DNA of 64,000 nt from Galbula dea (lineage: Eukaryota; Chordata; Aves; Piciformes; Galbulidae): positions 8,073,385 to 8,137,384 of the forward strand of contig VWZX01010273.1 of assembly GCA_013399015.1 (NCBI GenBank). Reading direction: 5' to 3'. Below the pieces are notes generated by a model. It ran no database searches. It saw nothing but the letters and a program-made list of their open reading frames with translations, and had not been told where the DNA came from. Shown piece after piece: positions 59,280-64,000 of this stretch; positions within the stretch are counted from its first letter, which is position 1; every line of letters starts with the position of its first letter. The position numbers were made by a program, and so were the translations under genes.

Positions 59280-59560
59280 TGTGGGTGGGTTGGGTTAGGT
59301 TGGACTAGGGATCACCTGGCCGGGGCGGGGCGGGAGGCGGAGCTGCAGGTCACGGCGGCTCCGCGCCGCGCTGCGGAGCGGAACGGAACAGAACGGAACG
59401 GAACTGACCTGACTAGAACGGAGCTGAGCTGGGCGTCAGTTGGGGAGAGGAGTCGCGTTCGGAGGCAGGGCCGCGGGCGGTCCGGCGGCAGGTGAGTCCA
59501 CAGCGGTGCGGCGGAGCCGGGCCTGGCTTCCCGGTGAGAGGCTGCCGCCGCTCCGCAGGC
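59280..59560 (+). promoter_or_regulatory. CpG-island promoter with untranslated first exon
   Basis: Very high CpG and GC content after a CpG-poor region. Tandem GC boxes (ggggcggggcggg, 59322-59334) precede a GC-rich exon that ends at a consensus donor, ggcggcag|gtgagt (59492). There is no TATA box. The donor fixes the + strand for this exon. No ATG with a long frame precedes the donor, so the exon is probably 5' UTR. By mammalian gene order downstream of LRRC56 the likely target is RASSF7, but no coding exon is in the window. The island could be bidirectional. Confidence 0.8.
59375..59425. repeat. (CGGAA/GGAAC)n pentamer tract in the first exon
   Basis: Imperfect ggaac pentamers (gagcggaacggaacagaacg and on) lie within the presumed 5' UTR, just downstream of the GC boxes. 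Confidence 0.85.
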
Positions 59561-60020
59561 AGCGGGCGCGGTCCTGCCGTGCCCTACCCTTCCCTTCCCT
59601 GCCCTGCCCTGCCTGAACCGGGCAGGGTTGGCTCCGCTCCCCCGGGAACAGCCCCGCGGAGGGTGGCTTCGGCTTCCCCTCGGGGCTCGCCGGCAGCAGA
59701 AGGAAACCACTTTATTGGGGGCTACGAAGTGCATGGAGCGGGGCAGGGGCAGGGCCGACGAGTGCCTGCAAGAGCTCCCGGAGCTCTCAGCCAGAGCTCG
59801 GCCGTGGGGGAACCGGAGCGGCTTGAGGTACCGGCAGGTCCCGAGCCCTGCTGCCACCTGCTGCGCTGGGCTATCCTGGGTGGTCGAGCCCCCTCCCATC
59901 TTCCAGGGGTAGCGACAGCCCCAGCAACTGCTGCCACCGGCACGGCTCCAAACTCCAGTGGAAGGAGCAGCGGCATGGTCCTGGCCAGAGCTCACGGTGA
60001 AAGAAAGCAAGATTGTCCAA

Positions 60021-60149
60021 GGTGGTCGAGGTTGGCATTGGGGTCTCGAGATGGTATTCAAGTCTTGAGGGGTCTCAAGGTTGGCACTGGGGTCTCGAGG
60101 TGACGATGGGGTCTTGAAATGTCTCGAGGTGGAATTTGGGGTCTCAGCT
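60021..60149. repeat. 49-bp tandem repeat in the presumed first intron
   Basis: The core gtctcgag/gtcttgag/gtctcaag occurs at 60043, 60062, 60072, 60092, 60111, 60121 and 60141. The spacings 19, 10, 20, 19, 10, 20 repeat exactly every 49 bp, giving about 2.6 copies. XhoI-like ctcgag sites recur. Confidence 0.9.
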
Positions 60150-63100
60150 ACCCACGCCAGAAGCCTCCCCTTGTGATCTGTGTCTACTGGGCAAAGCTAT
60201 CCATCTTTCCTCCCTTCGGAGACGTCTCTGGCTCCCCGAGGAGAAGGGTTAAATTCCTCGATAAGAGCCTGGCTCCTGGCTGCATACTTCTGATGCCTGC
60301 TGTGAACTCTGCCGGCAGGTTGTTTTGTAACTGCTTGTGGGAGAGCAAACTCTTATCCCTGTTGTGGTTTTTTTTTGCCCTGTTGTGCTGTGGCACTTGA
60401 ATTGCACTGTAAAAACCCAACTGCAGGTTAAAGACCCAGAGAGGGGTTTGAGGGTGATGTTGCGTGGACAAAAGGGGTCATAGCCACGCATCTCTGCGTG
60501 GAGGAGCACAGCTGCCTCCAGCACAGCCCATGGCACCACAGGATGGCTGATTGCAGGAGAAATTAGGAAGAGGCAAGTGGAAATGGGTGAGAAAGGATCA
60601 GAAGAAGTGAGATGCGAGCTTCGGCAGCTCCTGACACTAAGGCAGGGCTGGTTCCCGGGGACTGCCGTGCTAACGGCACCCTCACCGGCCCCAGCTCGGT
60701 GCCTTGCTGAGACTTGCCGAGCAGGCACCGGGAACGTGTGGCAGCAGGAAGACCGGAGCTCCGCTGTCAAACGGCAGGCACGGGATCCGTCTGGGATGGG
60801 GCAGGGATGTGGCATGCAGCTGGCCGCTTACCTCGCAGGGTGGCTGCGTGGGGTCAGGCTCCTCATGCAGAAGGAATTGCAGCTTTCCTTGGGAAGGAGG
60901 GAGCAAAGACGTGCTGGATCCACAGTGGTTATCAGCAGGAAGCATATCTGAGTGCTGCTTACCTCCCTTACCCAGACAGTGCTGGTGACTGCTTGGGAAG
61001 GAGTGGGGGAATGCTGTTACCTTCTGCTGGTGCTGCTGGAATGCCAGGAATCCTCTTGCATCCCAGTTATCTGCTGAGAGAGCCCAGGCACTGGCGCCTG
61101 GCCTCCCTCTTGGCATAGCTCTGCTGGTTTCCCCATGCATACAAATCGAGATGCCCCTGCCTTCAAAAACCAAGCTCTGCAAATGAGTGCAAGAGAAAAG
61201 TGGGAGTTAGCTCTAGCCAGGGCTTGAAGGGGGGACCTGAGCAACAGGCTGACCCTGAGATAATGAAACATCTTAAACATTAGAAAAAACCCTAAATTTC
61301 AAATCAATCAGCCTCAGATCTTAAGAAAAGCAAGTTATGGCTGTGCTCAGGCACTTAGCAGTTTTGGATACCCACAGGCCCTAGCATGTGTGCTGGGGAG
61401 CTTGCCAGGCTTGACCAAACCTTTTGGCAGCAGATGGAGGCTGGCCAAAGCAATCTGAATCATTCCAGAGTGCTCCCTTCCCTGCTTTTTGGAGTACAGC
61501 TAGGCCAAAACCAGCAGCAAGGTGTAACTGCTGAAGATAGAAGGATTTGTTGGGCCCAGGCAAATGGAGGAGCTTCTGTAGCCAAGCATTTTGAGGGTTA
61601 GATGTAAAATGGGTTGGGTGGGAGCTGATGTGCTCCACTAACTGTCCACCTCTGTAGTGGAGATGTGTTGTGGTTGCCTTCACCCTCACCACATGCTGCA
61701 GAGCAGTATTGCCAGGTGCATCTGCCAGGGTCCTCCTGGTTCCTCTCTTCTGTGTTTTACAACATCTCTCTGCCTGTCCCATTTGTATCTTCTGCTATGG
61801 GGAAAAAACCTCCAGTGGTGCCTTGGAAGTGACTCAAGTCCCTGTTCTACTGTCCCCCATGTGCCAGGGAAATAATGCTTTGGGACCATATCCAGACAGG
61901 AGGTCAATCCTTTCTGGCTGGAAGGCCACAATATGCATGCTAAGGCTTCAGAGCAGAGGATTTCCTTCAGTTGGGCACTGTGGTGAGCTAGGAAGAAGTC
62001 CAGGTGCTGCTGGCTGCTGAGTTGCTCTTCACTCCAGTTTAAATAAAGGCATGAGGGATGTTTGAAGTCTTAGCTCTGTTGGGATGTGTTGGTATTAAGA
62101 GCATCTCTCTAAAGGATGTTCCTCGATCTGTCCCAACTTGTCTCTGCCCTTGTAAACCTCTGCAGTGAAATGAAGGCATCATAAGTGTGTCTCCACAGAA
62201 GGTTTTTAACAAAGTCCTATTATTGCAAATGATTGCTAACAATTTGATGGCCTTCCACTTTTCAGCTGCCAAGTTCATGAGCTTCTCAAAGCAGCTGATT
62301 ATCTGGCTTTGTGTGGACTGGAGTCAGCACCTTCTTGAGGGCTGGGGTGCTTCCAGCAGCCCCAGGCTAGTCATCTAGAAGAACTTGTTGCTTCAGAATA
62401 AAATAAAACAGCAAGAAAAAAGCCCAAACCACAACACTTCTCACTTGAAGGCATGGGTGGATCATCCCTGAGCTGGAAATGTTGGGACAGTTGAGCAGTT
62501 CAGGGAAGACTTCTCTTGCTTCCAAATCCTGCTGCAGCTCTTGGTCTTAGGAGCCACATGCTCAAACCTCCCTGTCCCTCCCCCAACCCACAAGGGCTTC
62601 CTGCATAACTGGGAGGACTGGCACTGGGATGCCAGAGTGCTTCCAACAGCATTTTGAGGTCCAGAATCCCCCATGGAAGTCCTCCAAGATGTTAGACCTA
62701 GCACTATGCTCTTGGGCATGGGGGCTTTGGAGGCACCTATGGTATCCTGTTAGGAGGAGTAGTTGGGTCAGCAGAGAAGCCCAGCAAGCTGCAACCTCCC
62801 CTTTGCTCCCTACTTTTCCTGCCAGGCCAGGGAAGCCATTGGCAAGAGATGGGAGCAGCCAGCTGGTGGTGTGAAGCTGCCTGGCTTGAGGGCTTGCACC
62901 AGGGAGAGCAATTTTTAGGGTTGTTGCTGGCTTAATGATTCCTACTGCAAATATTGCTTTCCCTGGGAGGTGTGAGTGTGTGTCAGGGAGCTGGGCACTG
63001 CCTCTGGATGGTTGCCTGAGGCAGCAGGTGCTGTGCAGGGGGTTGGATGAACCCCACAGACATCTCTAGATAAGAGTGAAGATGGCTTGGGTTGGGTTTT

Positions 63101-64000
63101 TCTGAAGGCTTTGTGGTTGCTGGTTTCACTTGCTGATTTGTGGTTCTTTTCCAAGTTCTGGCAGTGCTTGGAGGTGGCAGTACTTCCTTCTGCAAAGAGC
63201 CAAACCTGCTTGTGATGGGAAGGCTGGGTGGACCATGCAGTGGACTTTTGCCTCTTTGCATGTCATGATCAGTGCTGGCTGGTTCCTGCAACATGAACCC
63301 TCCCCTGCTTTTCTGAGGGACAACTTCAGCTTAATCAGTTGTCAGAAAGCAGCTCATGGTCTCCTTGGAGTCTTGGCCAGTATGCCCAGGTCTTTGCTTA
63401 ATGGTTTGTGCCTGTAGAAAGTCAGGTGTTTCCCAGGCTTGCTCTGAGGACATCACTCCTTCCTCTCTTCCCTGCCCTGATTCCTCTGGGATGGGGCTTT
63501 CCTAGGGCTGCTTGTCAAGTCCTCAGGGTCCCATCCCAAAGGGGTAGTAGCTCTGCAAGGTTCTTCCCCAGCCTGTGCACCAGGTTGTATGATGGCATAC
63601 CTGCTCCCAGCTATTCCCACCTGCTCCACTATCACTGGGGAGGGGAAAAAAAAGCTCTATCTGCACAGGGCTTTGTACCAGAGATTCTAGTCTTTAAAAG
63701 AATCTTCCAAACTCAGCATCTTCTGTTGTGGAAGGACATTCACTCTCCTGCTCTGGCAGAGAAATATCCCTGGGACCCAGGAGAGGATGTGCTAGAAACA
63801 ACATTGCTTTGCATCCTTTGAGGTGCTGCATGCCAAGGACTAGTTGTCCCTGACATCTACTTTGCCTCTAGTGATTTTTGGAGTGTTATAACGTGGTTTG
63901 GGGGTTGTTTAGGCTGCAGTGTTGGAGTTGGTGCTGTCCTCTTTGTATTTGTTTGTTTTTTTTAATGACTGTAATGAGAAGCTGGGGTAGGAGGTTCAAA
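60150..64000 (+). other. Probable first intron downstream of the CpG-island promoter
   Basis: A CpG-rich shoulder persists to about 60.8 kb (for example cggcagctcctgacac, gggatccgtctggg) and then normal CpG-poor sequence follows to the window end. There is no CR1 and no recognisable coding exon. I looked for a RASSF7-type RA domain start (MELKVWVDG) and did not find it. Confidence 0.5.

Noticed and set aside
59312..60061. 249-codon ORF on the minus strand and a 203-codon ORF on the plus strand (59492-60103)
   Set aside because: They lie in the CpG island, where high GC removes stop codons. Composition is Arg/Pro/Ser-rich, there is no family, and the plus-strand one begins exactly at a splice donor, so it is intronic.
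60150..64000. RASSF7 coding exons, LMNTD2 lamin-tail exons, HRAS exons, miR-210
   Set aside because: All were looked for because of mammalian synteny, and none was found anywhere in the window. HRAS is expected left of base 1 and RASSF7 coding sequence right of base 64000.
1..64000. tRNA, rRNA, CRISPR arrays, intact endogenous retrovirus or LTR pairs
   Set aside because: No tRNA B-box in a clover-leaf context, no rRNA sequence, no regular spacer array and no paired LTRs with primer-binding site were seen by eye.

Overview
This window looks like nuclear DNA from a bird. It carries about 26 fragments of CR1 (chicken repeat 1) LINEs in both orientations, roughly 10% of the bases. The rest is AT/GC-balanced with few CpGs, long introns and no bacterial-style gene packing. 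A CR1 load this high, with several well-preserved tail types, fits a lineage with heavy CR1 expansion such as woodpeckers and their relatives. That taxonomic guess is inference only.

The one gene I can identify is LRRC56, on the + strand and without its 5' end. Exons at 2134-2221, 8257-8317, 17779-17875, 18278-18475, 21490-21667, 23699-23755, 25526-25590, about 27731-27905 and from 29938 onward keep a consistent splice phase. Joined, they encode the leucine-rich-repeat array, the LRR cap and the C-terminal tail of the protein. LRRC56 (ODA8 in Chlamydomonas) acts in preassembly and transport of outer dynein arms for motile cilia. The first coding exon or exons lie upstream of base 1. The gene ends near 30.8 kb or 31.3 kb, depending on whether the last exon is read through or spliced, with a poly(A) signal at 31580.

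From 31.6 to 59.3 kb I find no gene that I can name. The stretch holds CR1 copies, including the longest one (50725-51672, with a relic of the reverse-transcriptase ORF). It also holds a sequence gap (35003-35075), a 692-bp direct duplication bracketed by single Ns that looks like an assembly artefact, a moderate CpG island at 43.5-43.95 kb with promoter-like motifs, an ancient MIR-like SINE near 54.1 kb, and several unassigned exon-like segments.

At 59.28-59.55 kb there is a strong CpG-island promoter on the + strand: GC boxes, a GC-rich untranslated exon and a consensus splice donor at 59492. A decayed tandem array of about 28 bp units abuts it upstream and a 49-bp tandem repeat lies just downstream. 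In mammals the order HRAS, LRRC56, LMNTD2, RASSF7 is conserved, so RASSF7 is the leading candidate for this promoter. No RASSF7 coding exon is visible before the window ends. No tRNA, rRNA, known microRNA, CRISPR array or intact retrovirus was found.
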